This document shows positions 1-6,134 of a stretch of 8,545 bases of DNA, one piece after another. The notes below the pieces were generated by a model that worked only from the letters and a program-made list of their open reading frames with translations, was not told the DNA's origin and made no database searches. This stretch comes from G963674505 sp964575975 (GTDB taxonomy: Bacteria > Desulfobacterota > Desulfobacteria > Desulfobacterales > SKZT01): NCBI GenBank assembly GCA_964575975.1, contig CAZNTU010000240.1, forward strand, positions 1 through 8,545. Direction: 5' to 3'. Numbering within the stretch: position 1 is the stretch's first letter; each line of letters starts with the position of its first letter. The position numbers and the translations under genes were made by a program.

Positions 1-98
1 TCTTTGTTGCTGAGACGTCAATTTAGCGCAAACTCCTAATTTTAAAACAGGCTCTAAGAGAAAAGATCGTCGCGGAATAAGCGCCGACCGCGTGCGGC

Positions 99-761
99 TT
101 ACACCGCTTGACCAAGCAGTCCCTTTTCGATCGCGAACGCGGTCAGCGAAGCCACGTTGTGAAGATCCAGTTTCTTCATCAGGTTCGCCCGATGCTTTTC
201 CACCGTCTTGACGCTGATATTCAGAAACTCCGCGATTTCCTTGTTGAGATAACCTTCGGCGATAAGCTTGAGGATTTCGCGCTCCCGTTGCGTCACGGTA
301 TCCCAGGTCGTTTTTTCCTTCAACCGTTTTCGACCTTCGATATAGCCCTCCAGTATATTGTGGGTTATTCCGGGGCTGACATACCGCTGTCCCTGCATGA
401 CGCTGTTGATCGCGTTCTCGAGTTCCTTGCGACTTGCGTCCTTGATACAATACCCGTCGGCGCCGGCGTCGAAGGCCTCCAGCACGTAGTTGTCGCCCTC
501 GTGGATTGTCAGGGCCAAAATCTTGATTTCTGGAAACTGCGATTTCACGTCTTTGATAACGGAAAAACCGCTCATTCTCGGCATGGAAAGATCCAGAAGC
601 AAGATATCCGGCTTGAGCTTTCTTACCGTCCGAACCGCATCCAGTCCGTCCACGGCTTCGCCGACGACTTCGATGTTCTCAAAGGCGGAAATCATTGTTT
701 TCAGCCCCTCCCTGAGGAGCTGATGGTCTTCGACGATAACCATCTTTTTTTTGGAAGTCAT
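99..761 (-). CDS. NarL/FixJ-family two-component response regulator (receiver + LuxR-type HTH)
   Basis: A 220-residue DNA-binding response regulator, the normal length for the NarL/FixJ class. The receiver domain covers about residues 6-122. Its acidic pocket is E11-D12, the phosphoacceptor is D57 in LLLDLSM, the switch threonine is T85 and the conserved lysine is K107 in CIKDAS. The LuxR-type helix-turn-helix covers about 154-216 and carries the family signature LTxRExEIL-like TQREREILKLIAEG, then NKEIAEFLNISVKTVEKH. By family knowledge, a partner histidine kinase phosphorylates D57 and the protein then dimerises and binds DNA in the cytoplasm. The ATG at 761 is preceded by a modest GGTGA ribosome site and a good promoter. 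No histidine kinase lies in the window, so the partner is either beyond the left edge or unlinked. The target genes cannot be inferred. The family call is firm; the specific pathway is unknown. Confidence 0.96.
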   Translation of the reverse strand: MTSKKKMVIVEDHQLLREGLKTMISAFENIEVVGEAVDGLDAVRTVRKLKPDILLLDLSMPRMSGFSVIKDVKSQFPEIKILALTIHEGDNYVLEAFDAGADGYCIKDASRKELENAINSVMQGQRYVSPGITHNILEGYIEGRKRLKEKTTWDTVTQREREILKLIAEGYLNKEIAEFLNISVKTVEKHRANLMKKLDLHNVASLTAFAIEKGLLGQAV

Positions 762-786
762 GGTTCACCATACCTTGAAAGATTCA

Positions 787-814
787 ATCATAGTTGACAC
801 GATACATATTTCAA
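787..814 (-). promoter_or_regulatory. Putative sigma70-type promoter of the response regulator gene
   Basis: Read on the minus strand, a -35 box TTGAAA (809-814) and a -10 box TATGAT (787-792) are separated by 16 bases. Each matches the consensus at five of six positions. Transcription would start near 780, leaving a leader of about 20 bases before the ATG at 761. The call rests on box similarity and position only. Confidence 0.55.
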
Positions 815-912
815 CCATATACGACTCTGGCAAAAAAACAAATACTACCGAAATTCGTTCGTTGGAATACGGCATTTACGCTATCTTTGCCGACGCCGGG
901 ATGTATACGGTA

Positions 913-1040
913 TATCGAGATCGTCCCCGAACTATTGTCGACGATTCGAGCGGTCGCTTCGATGCCGTCCATTCCCGGCATGGAGACGTCCATAAATAAA
1001 AAATCGGCTTGGTCTCTTCGGCCAATTTCCGGCTTGCGGG
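913..1040 (-). pseudogene. Remnant of a receiver (REC) domain with a one-base frameshift
   Basis: This piece is not part of an intact gene but reads clearly as the middle of a response-regulator receiver. From about 1031 down to 1005 one frame gives RKLAEETKP. In the neighbouring frame from 1005 down to about 913 it continues DFLFMDVSMPGMDGIEATAR and then IVDNSSGTISI. The two frames share the G at 1005, so a single lost base there would explain the break. The MDVSMPGMDGIEATAR segment contains the phosphoacceptor aspartate and the loop after it. The flanks, including the N-terminal acidic pair, the switch Thr/Lys and any output domain, are missing or unrecognisable. It differs from the intact regulator next door, which has LLLDLSMPRMSGFSV, so it is not a recent copy of that gene. 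It begins directly after the stop of the DUF2845 gene. Confidence 0.72.
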
Positions 1041-1041
1041 T

Positions 1042-1335
1042 CTACTTTCTCCGCCACTCGATGTGTATGACGAAATCGCCGCGAAACTCCAAGACGGTGA
1101 CCTCTTGAAGACTCGGATTCAAATAGACCCACCGGACGACATCTTGAACGGTCACGGTATTCGGATCGACGCGGGTTTCCACTTTTTCCACCAGGATTTC
1201 ATAATCCGGAACGCCGCACGAGAGCAAAACATCGATTTTGGACTCTCCGACCTGGACCGCTTCGCCTCCGCATTGCAGGGCGTAGACCGGGACGGAAAAC
1301 GCCAGGACGGATAAAACGACGAGCATCCTTTTCAT
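1042..1335 (-). CDS. Small secreted DUF2845-family protein
   Basis: A 97-residue protein with a clean Sec signal peptide: MKR, a hydrophobic core over about residues 4-17, and a likely cut after VYA at residue 19. The mature part starts LQCGGEAVQVGES and continues to VLLSCGVPDYE. The two cysteines C22 and C40, the CG pair and the CGxP motif match DUF2845, a family of small periplasmic proteins of unknown function. The two cysteines could form a disulfide once exported. A second conserved-looking block, VVRWVYLNP, is followed by a beta-rich tail ending in IEWRRK. The ATG at 1335 is chosen because AGGAGG (1342-1347) sits six bases upstream. A longer TTG start at 1356 would place that ribosome site inside the coding sequence. 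Transcription probably runs toward the receiver remnant and the response regulator, but no functional link to them is shown. Confidence 0.85.
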   Translation of the reverse strand: MKRMLVVLSVLAFSVPVYALQCGGEAVQVGESKIDVLLSCGVPDYEILVEKVETRVDPNTVTVQDVVRWVYLNPSLQEVTVLEFRGDFVIHIEWRRK

Positions 1336-1365
1336 ACTTTTCCTCCTTTCGATCAAAATAGCGGG

Positions 1366-1394
1366 AATATTCTATCTATAGGCCGAGTTCGCAA
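1366..1394 (-). promoter_or_regulatory. Weak candidate promoter for the DUF2845 gene
   Basis: On the minus strand TTGCGA (1389-1394) and AATATT (1366-1371) are separated by 17 bases and each matches the sigma70 consensus at four of six positions. An overlapping TAGAAT is an alternative -10 box with poorer spacing. The region is AT-rich and correctly placed, but the match is weak. Confidence 0.3.
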
Positions 1395-1633
1395 CGGTTG
1401 TACAGGGGGGAAATCGGGTATTGTTCGAAGACCGGGTCGTTCCGAGCGGCGGTTTTGGAGGGTTAGGGCTTCGGATCGAAACAAAGCTGCCGGCGTTGCG
1501 CGCAATATGTCGACCGAAAGAGCGGCGGCATGTTTATTTCGTTCCGGGGCACGTGGATTTCATCCACTGTTGGAACCGGACGTCCGTTTATTTATATTTT
1601 TACGTGCATTTTGTCGCCAACTTAATTTTTTCA
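1395..1633. other. Gene-free stretch with no recognisable content
   Basis: This lies in the roughly 350-base gap between the divergent DUF2845 gene and the unit starting at 1707. A plus-strand frame of 77 codons (1421-1654) is open but has no ribosome site and no family resemblance, so I do not call it. I see no tRNA, no repeat and no convincing terminator hairpin here. Base composition shifts from GC-rich (about 1430-1550) to AT-rich near the downstream promoter. Confidence 0.5.
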
Positions 1634-1662
1634 TTGATATTGGTCATCGAATGAACTATACA
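1634..1662 (+). promoter_or_regulatory. Putative sigma70-type promoter of the unknown-protein/XRE-ImmA unit
   Basis: TTGATA (1634-1639, five of six consensus bases) and TATACA (1657-1662, four of six) are separated by the ideal 17 bases. Transcription would start near 1669, leaving a leader of about 38 bases. A short inverted pair, TCGAA at 1647-1651 and TTCGA at 1681-1685, flanks the -10 box and start site symmetrically. It could be part of an operator for the XRE protein encoded downstream. Five-base arms are short enough to be chance. Confidence 0.5.
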
Positions 1663-1706
1663 CCTAACTGTAAGTAGTGGTTCGACATTTTTATACAGGA
1701 GGATTT

Positions 1707-2360
1707 ATGGGCCAACCATACATTAAAGAGCTGGAAGACATCGTCCCGTATGTACTGGAGCACCTCGTCCCCGAAATCCTGGATTCCGTGGAAGCTTGCG
1801 TCCGGTCGTTCCACGACGACATCTACAACGATTCGTGGATTTTCGGAACTCACTTGTGGAAAAACATTTGGAACAGGTTCGAATCGGTTTCCCGGTTCGA
1901 AGACTGTCCCTTTGAAATCGTCGGCAAGGGAAACGAATACAAGCTAAAGATCGGGCCGTTCGTTCTCAGGCACCATCGAATCGACCAGGAATCGAAATTG
2001 CCTACCGGGGCCAAGGGCGTCAAAGCGTCCGCGTCGCAACAGATGAACATGTTCGGAGAGGAATGGGCCCCTCCGGTGGAGATCGACAACATTGTTCTCG
2101 CCATCGACGCCGATGTGAACAGCGGCCTGAAGGAGGTTTTCGTCGGAGAACTCAAACAGCAGAATCCCGACACGAAGCAATACGAATGGGGAAAGAAAGT
2201 ACCCGTGTATTTGGCTGAAGAAACGGCAATCCCGGGTCCTTCCGTCGCCGATTCGCCGAAAAGACCCGAATTCGGGGGACATCCGCCCGCAGAAGAACTG
2301 GCCGACGTGGCAGTAGAGCTTGACAATAACCAAAACCACCTAAAAGATCGCAGGAAATGA
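1707..2360 (+). CDS. Protein of unknown function, first gene of a pair with an XRE-ImmA/IrrE protein
   Basis: A 217-residue soluble protein that I do not recognise. There is no signal peptide or membrane segment. Residues 1-65 look helical and carry aromatic-rich HLWKNIWNRF. About 68-90 looks like a beta hairpin (FEIVGKGNEYKLKIGPFVL). About 122-170 has alternating beta-type segments including IDNIVLAIDADVNSGLKEVF. From about 172 the chain is rich in Pro, Glu and Asp and probably disordered, ending in a basic DRRK. Cysteines are few and no catalytic motif is evident. The ATG at 1707 is chosen because AGGAGG (1697-1702) lies four bases upstream; a GTG at 1677 is open but lacks such a site. The stop is nine bases before the next gene, so the two are probably co-translated. 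A binding partner or substrate of the downstream protease, or one half of a toxin-antitoxin-like pair, is inference from context only. Confidence 0.85.
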   Translation: MGQPYIKELEDIVPYVLEHLVPEILDSVEACVRSFHDDIYNDSWIFGTHLWKNIWNRFESVSRFEDCPFEIVGKGNEYKLKIGPFVLRHHRIDQESKLPTGAKGVKASASQQMNMFGEEWAPPVEIDNIVLAIDADVNSGLKEVFVGELKQQNPDTKQYEWGKKVPVYLAEETAIPGPSVADSPKRPEFGGHPPAEELADVAVELDNNQNHLKDRRK

Positions 2361-2369
2361 TTCCGAACA

Positions 2370-3536
2370 ATGAAAACAGGAAAAACCGACTCGCCGCAGT
2401 TTGCGCTGGACCGTCTCGACCCGCAGAGAATCACGTTCGCAAGAGAGTTGCGCGGTTTGACCAAGAAGGAACTCGCGGAAAAAATCAAGAAGACGCCCAG
2501 CGCCGTAAGCCAGCTCGAAAGAAGCCTCATCCGTCCCGACCTTGAAACCTTCGTCGCCATCTCTTTCGCGCTAAAGTTCCCTCCGTCGTTTTTCACGGAG
2601 AAAGATCGCCGGTCGAAAACAATAGAAATTTCCACTTGCCATTTCCGGTCTCTACGATCAACGTCGCAATCGATGAGGAGACAGAGCGCCAGAAAGGGGG
2701 ACTTGTATGTCGATTTCGTGGAACTTCTGGAATCGAAGGGATTGCTGTTTCCCAAGGAAGAAGCGAGCGGCTTCAGCGCCTCGGCCGACACGGACGAGGA
2801 CATCGAGCGGGCCGCAGTCGATCTCAGACGCCACTGGAACATGAAACTCGGCCCCATTCCCGACATCGTAAGACTCGTCGAGAGCAAGGGGATCGTAGTT
2901 CTCCCCTTGCCCGACGTCTGCAACAAGGTCGATGCGTTTTCGACCTGGAGAAGCCGACGTCCCTGCATGCTGTTGTCTCTAACCAAGACAGCCAGCAGGG
3001 TGCGTTTCGACGTCGGCCACGAACTCGGGCACATCGTCCTGCACGAGGAATCGGCTGCGGGCGAATCCAAGACGGAGCGGCAGGCCGACCGGTTCGCCGG
3101 GGCGTTCCTGGCCCCCAGGGACAGCTTTATCGAAGAATGTCCCCGACGATGGAACTTCCACGCGTTCCGGCAATTGAAATTCAGATGGAAAATGTCCATC
3201 CAGGCGTTGCTGTACCGGGCCAAGGACCTCGGCTGCATTTCCCAGTCGACTTATCAAAGGGCCATGATCCAGTTGTCCCGAAACAACATGCGGAAAAACG
3301 AGGGAAAGGAATGGGACATGGAAAGACCAGTTCTTATCGCGCAAGCGCTCGAATTGCTGAGCGACCGCACGACCCTCGCAGACTTGGCGGACGAAATGTC
3401 CCTGTACCCGAACGAACTTAGAAGCATGCTGAGCCAATGCGTTCCGGAGGAAACGCTGCGCACGATCGACAGGAAGAAGCAGGAACCGAGCGGGGCCGAA
3501 ATCGTACAGTTGCGAAAACCGCCGTCGCGGACTTGA
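2370..3536 (+). CDS. XRE-family HTH regulator fused to an ImmA/IrrE (COG2856) zinc metallopeptidase
   Basis: A 388-residue protein. Residues about 18-76 form an XRE helix-turn-helix (FARELRGLTKKELAEKI, then TPSAVSQLERSLIRPDLETF). A linker follows, and an ImmA/IrrE peptidase domain covers about 145-300. Its zinc-binding HExxH is HELGH at 217-221, and the downstream acidic ligand is E236 in ERQADRFAGAFLAP, which matches the family ExxAN-type pattern. Residues from about 308 to 388 form an extra tail with a helical, HTH-like stretch (TTLADLADEMSLYPNELRSML). In characterised relatives such as ImmA and IrrE/PprI, the peptidase cleaves a repressor; the HTH-fused members usually bind their own promoter. 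All catalytic residues are present, so activity is plausible. The ATG at 2370 has no well-spaced ribosome site, only AGGA about 14 bases away, which suggests translational coupling to the upstream gene. Domain calls are firm; the cellular role is unknown. Confidence 0.93.
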   Translation: MKTGKTDSPQFALDRLDPQRITFARELRGLTKKELAEKIKKTPSAVSQLERSLIRPDLETFVAISFALKFPPSFFTEKDRRSKTIEISTCHFRSLRSTSQSMRRQSARKGDLYVDFVELLESKGLLFPKEEASGFSASADTDEDIERAAVDLRRHWNMKLGPIPDIVRLVESKGIVVLPLPDVCNKVDAFSTWRSRRPCMLLSLTKTASRVRFDVGHELGHIVLHEESAAGESKTERQADRFAGAFLAPRDSFIEECPRRWNFHAFRQLKFRWKMSIQALLYRAKDLGCISQSTYQRAMIQLSRNNMRKNEGKEWDMERPVLIAQALELLSDRTTLADLADEMSLYPNELRSMLSQCVPEETLRTIDRKKQEPSGAEIVQLRKPPSRT

Positions 3537-3710
3537 GACACGAACGATCGAACTTGCCCTCGAAAATATCGCGGAGAGTATTCTTTATCATCGAGTATAA
3601 ATGAAAAAGCGGGTCTTTATACTTTCCAGGCATTATGGCTTTCCAAATCCGCCTACAATATGATGCAAGCGGGTTGTTGAAATTTTTACGAAAAACAAGG
3701 AGGATATCCT

Positions 3711-3983
3711 ATGAATGCCGAAACATCGCATAAAAGGACGGACAGAGAAGCCGAGCAATATTCCGAGGGACCGGTCGCGCGGACCATCGAAAGCCAAACC
3801 GCGAAATTGCCTTCCGATCTTTTTTTATGGGCCGCAGTGGGCTCGATCGCCGTCGCGTTTGGTCTTGAAATGGCCGGGAACCCGGAAAAGAGCCGGTTCG
3901 TGGGTCAATGGGTAGCGCCATTCCTTCTTCTAGGCTTGTACAACAAGATCGTCAAAATAGCCGGTTCCGACCGCCTGGACTGA
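3711..3983 (+). CDS. Small two-helix membrane protein of unknown function
   Basis: A 90-residue protein with a charged N-terminal tail (residues 1-35) and two hydrophobic segments, about 37-54 (LFLWAAVGSIAVAFGLEMAG) and 64-80 (VGQWVAPFLLLGLYNKIV), joined by a short polar turn containing NPEKSR. The pattern IESQTAKLPSD, FLWAAVGSIA, FVGQWVAP, LGLYNKIVK and GSDR resembles a widespread family of short bacterial proteins usually annotated only as hypothetical membrane proteins. Both ends are probably cytoplasmic. The start is well supported by AAGGAGG (3697-3703) seven bases before the ATG. It is 174 bases downstream of the XRE-ImmA gene, so it is probably a separate transcript. A possible -10 box TACAAT at 3654-3659 lacks a good -35. 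Function is unknown. Confidence 0.82.
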   Translation: MNAETSHKRTDREAEQYSEGPVARTIESQTAKLPSDLFLWAAVGSIAVAFGLEMAGNPEKSRFVGQWVAPFLLLGLYNKIVKIAGSDRLD

Positions 3984-4098
3984 TTTTGCCCGTGGCCTCC
4001 CGGATGCAGAGCGTTATGCTCGAACGCCGGCAAAGCGCCAAAAGAGACGCTTTTCAATTCAACAAGGCGTATATTGCAAAAGACTTACGTCGGGCGAG

Positions 4099-4147
4099 CG
4101 GAAGAGGAACCGGTCCTTCTCCGGAACGGTCCTCTTCCGGAACGGTC
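4099..4147. repeat. Hairpin with embedded 12-base direct repeat between convergent genes
   Basis: CGGAAGAGGA (4099-4108) is the exact reverse complement of TCCTCTTCCG (4130-4139). Inside, CCGG (4110-4113) can pair with CCGG (4121-4124) around a seven-base loop, giving a long GC-rich hairpin with one asymmetric bulge. Overlapping it, TCCGGAACGGTC occurs twice as a direct repeat (4120-4131 and 4136-4147). The hairpin lies between the ends of two convergent genes, so it may stop transcription from one or both sides. Neither strand has a T tract directly after the stem. The only homopolymer, A9 at 4177-4185, touches the stop of the minus-strand gene. A bidirectional terminator is plausible but not proven. 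Confidence 0.5.
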
Positions 4148-4185
4148 GGTTGACTTGCGTTGACTGAGTTCGCCTGAAAAAAAAA

Positions 4186-5877
4186 TCACATCAGGTAAAA
4201 TCCCAACGTGACATCGTACTTGTCCGCTTTAGTGAAAGCGCATCCGATGTAATCGCCCGATACATTTTTGACTTCCGCTTCCTTTTCGATCTTGCTGCCC
4301 AACTCGTTGTCTAAATTGAAAGTCATCCTGAGCAAATCCCCCTTTCGAAGTCCGGCGCCTTCCAAAACCCGGAATCCCGCCCCTTTCTTGGAAATATTCG
4401 TGACGACGATGTTTCCCCAGGCCGCATGATCGCAGTCGAATCGGTCCGCAGGATTCTTCTTCGTAAAGAAACCGCCAAGATGCACGTTCTTGCGGCGGAC
4501 TTCCCTCGATTCGATTTTCAAATGGAATTTCTTTCCGCACGGACATCGCGCCTCCACCCGATATCCGCACTCCGCCAGTTGCGAATAACCCGTCTTCGTT
4601 TCTCCTCTGCATTGCGGACAGGATATGCTGAAGATGTTCGATTCGTTTTTCCGCAATTCTATCGCCTCTTTCACATCCTCCGCATTCGCCCTGGAAAATA
4701 TCCATTGTCGAGGAACTGCTGTCCCTTCTTGCTTCCGTTGGTCGAAATCGTCCCCGGCAGCCTCCGCATCGAACGAATTGTCGATCCACAGGCGATGCTC
4801 GCGGGCCCGGCGATTTTTCTCGTCCGAACCGATATCGTCTCCGCCCCGACCGCTCGACCTGATCCCGAACGCCTCCGAGGAAAGAAATCTTCGGCGAAAA
4901 AGCATGTTGGCGAACGACTCGGACACGAGTCTGAGCAGGTCGGTCGTCTCCTCGTTCCAATTCTTTGCGCCACTTGCCGCGTCGAGGCCGATAATTCCGA
5001 CGACGCTGCCTGCGAACACAATGGGAACCGTAAGCAAAGATTTGACTCCGGGCGTGTGAAAAGTCTCGTATTCCCTCTTTTCTCCGGGAGATAAAAGCTG
5101 CAGATCCCGAAGCGAAACGATCTTGTTTCTCCTCATGTCGGACACGATTCTCGGAAATCGACTTGCATCAAGGCCGGAAATCGCGCTTTTTTTAGAAAAG
5201 CATCCGTCGGAACACCATTCGAATTCGTTGTACAATTTCTTGCCTCTCTCGCGAAGCATGCAAATGAAGCATCTCTCCGCTCCCGCGAAAAGCCCGACGG
5301 TTTTCAGACAATGGCGGACTGCATGCTCGCATTCGCCGGGGGGGGCGTTGTTCAAATCGCCACTCAACGAAAAAACGATTTTCAACAGGTCGTCCTTGCG
5401 CTGAAGATCGTTCTCCCTTTGCCGAAAACGGGTAATGTCGGTCACCGCCATCCTCATTTCATCGGTTCCCGTTTTTTCGGGTTCGGCCAATTGGCATTCC
5501 ACGCGACAATAAACCGGGCTGCTGTCTTTGCGACGAAATCCGAGATCGAATATTTCGCGGGTATTGTCGGAAAAAACGATGTTGCGGCGGGCGAAAAACA
5601 ACACGATATCCTCTTTTACGATGAAAAGAGAAAGGGGTTTGCCGACAATTATTTCCGCCGTCTCGTTTACCAAGGCGCAAAAGTTTCCGTCCGCCTTTCG
5701 GACCAAGTTGGCTTTATCGACGGTTACCCATCCCGGAGGAGAGGCGTCGTAGAGGTTCATCAGGCTGACTACCCGTTCCTTGCACCGGGAAAGAGCACGC
5801 CTGAAACTTTTTTTTCGTTTTTTCGAATCGAACTTGCTTTTGTCTTTTTTCTCTTTTTCGAGGACTTCGGGTTTCAC
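4186..5877 (-). CDS. PAS-GAF-zinc ribbon-PilZ sensor protein
   Basis: A 563-residue cytoplasmic signalling protein without membrane segments. The N-terminus (1-35) is very rich in Lys/Arg. A PAS domain covers about 40-150 and ends in VTDITRFRQREN, the usual PAS-to-helix exit. A GAF domain covers about 165-328, with SLLTVPIVFAGSVVGIIGLD its most typical stretch. A polar linker runs from about 335 to 410. A zinc-ribbon-like segment has C420-x2-C423 and C445-x-C447. The C-terminal PilZ domain (about 455-560) shows RxxxR at R458-R462 and NxSxxG at N494-G499, the two c-di-GMP contact motifs. By family knowledge, PAS/GAF sense a small ligand or redox state and PilZ responds to c-di-GMP. No kinase, GGDEF, EAL or DNA-binding output domain is present, so output probably goes through protein contacts. 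The GTG start at 5877 is chosen because GAGG (5885-5888) lies seven bases upstream; the next Met (residue 40) would trim the basic tail and lacks that support. Confidence 0.88.
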   Translation of the reverse strand: MKPEVLEKEKKDKSKFDSKKRKKSFRRALSRCKERVVSLMNLYDASPPGWVTVDKANLVRKADGNFCALVNETAEIIVGKPLSLFIVKEDIVLFFARRNIVFSDNTREIFDLGFRRKDSSPVYCRVECQLAEPEKTGTDEMRMAVTDITRFRQRENDLQRKDDLLKIVFSLSGDLNNAPPGECEHAVRHCLKTVGLFAGAERCFICMLRERGKKLYNEFEWCSDGCFSKKSAISGLDASRFPRIVSDMRRNKIVSLRDLQLLSPGEKREYETFHTPGVKSLLTVPIVFAGSVVGIIGLDAASGAKNWNEETTDLLRLVSESFANMLFRRRFLSSEAFGIRSSGRGGDDIGSDEKNRRAREHRLWIDNSFDAEAAGDDFDQRKQEGTAVPRQWIFSRANAEDVKEAIELRKNESNIFSISCPQCRGETKTGYSQLAECGYRVEARCPCGKKFHLKIESREVRRKNVHLGGFFTKKNPADRFDCDHAAWGNIVVTNISKKGAGFRVLEGAGLRKGDLLRMTFNLDNELGSKIEKEAEVKNVSGDYIGCAFTKADKYDVTLGFYLM

Positions 5878-5924
5878 TTTTTAACCTCAACAGTATCGTT
5901 CTCTTTCCGCAGAAAAGTCAGGTT

Positions 5925-5953
5925 TTTATACTGGAATTTATCCGTTTTTGCAA
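5925..5953 (-). promoter_or_regulatory. Putative sigma70-type promoter of the PAS-GAF-PilZ gene
   Basis: On the minus strand TTGCAA (5948-5953) and TATAAA (5925-5930, five of six consensus bases) are separated by 17 bases. The start site would fall near 5918, about 40 bases before the GTG at 5877. This lies in a 257-base AT-rich region shared with the divergent DUF2914 gene, for which I see no equally good promoter. Confidence 0.5.
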
Positions 5954-6134
5954 ATGTTTATACGAGAAAAAACCGTTCAAGAAACGATTCGGCGTAACGT
6001 CTCAGGGATTGGATATGCTATTGTTCATTGCTTTTCGATCGCGGATTCATGGAATCGACCGATTGATGTATCGACCGATTTGCGGCAGGCTCGAAAAGTA
6101 TGCTTTTAACCGATTTTTCCTTGCGCGAGAAACA

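Noticed and set aside
70..98. Short GC-rich imperfect hairpin just past the response regulator stop, as a terminator
   Set aside because: The stem is only about four uninterrupted pairs and no T tract follows directly on the minus strand.
108..797. Plus-strand open frame of 229 codons opposite the response regulator
   Set aside because: It is antisense to an unmistakable NarL-family gene and shows no domain of its own.
1336..1356. Longer TTG start for the DUF2845 protein
   Set aside because: The extra codons themselves spell the AGGAGG ribosome site, and the extension would spoil a normal signal peptide.
1421..1654. Possible 77-residue plus-strand protein in the gene-free stretch
   Set aside because: It has no ribosome site and no recognisable motif, and the putative promoter at 1634 lies inside its end.
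1850..3238. Long minus-strand open frame (462 codons) opposite the 217-residue protein and XRE-ImmA genes
   Set aside because: It is Ser/Leu/Arg-rich shadow sequence covering two genes that have good starts and, for the second, clear domains.
3625..3660. A sigma54-type promoter upstream of the small membrane gene
   Set aside because: The GG and GC dinucleotides are 12 bases apart, not the required 10, and the rest of the consensus is absent.
4017..4153. Possible 45-residue protein beginning MLERRQSAKRD
   Set aside because: There is no Shine-Dalgarno sequence, and its end runs through the hairpin and direct repeat, so its apparent codons reflect the repeat.
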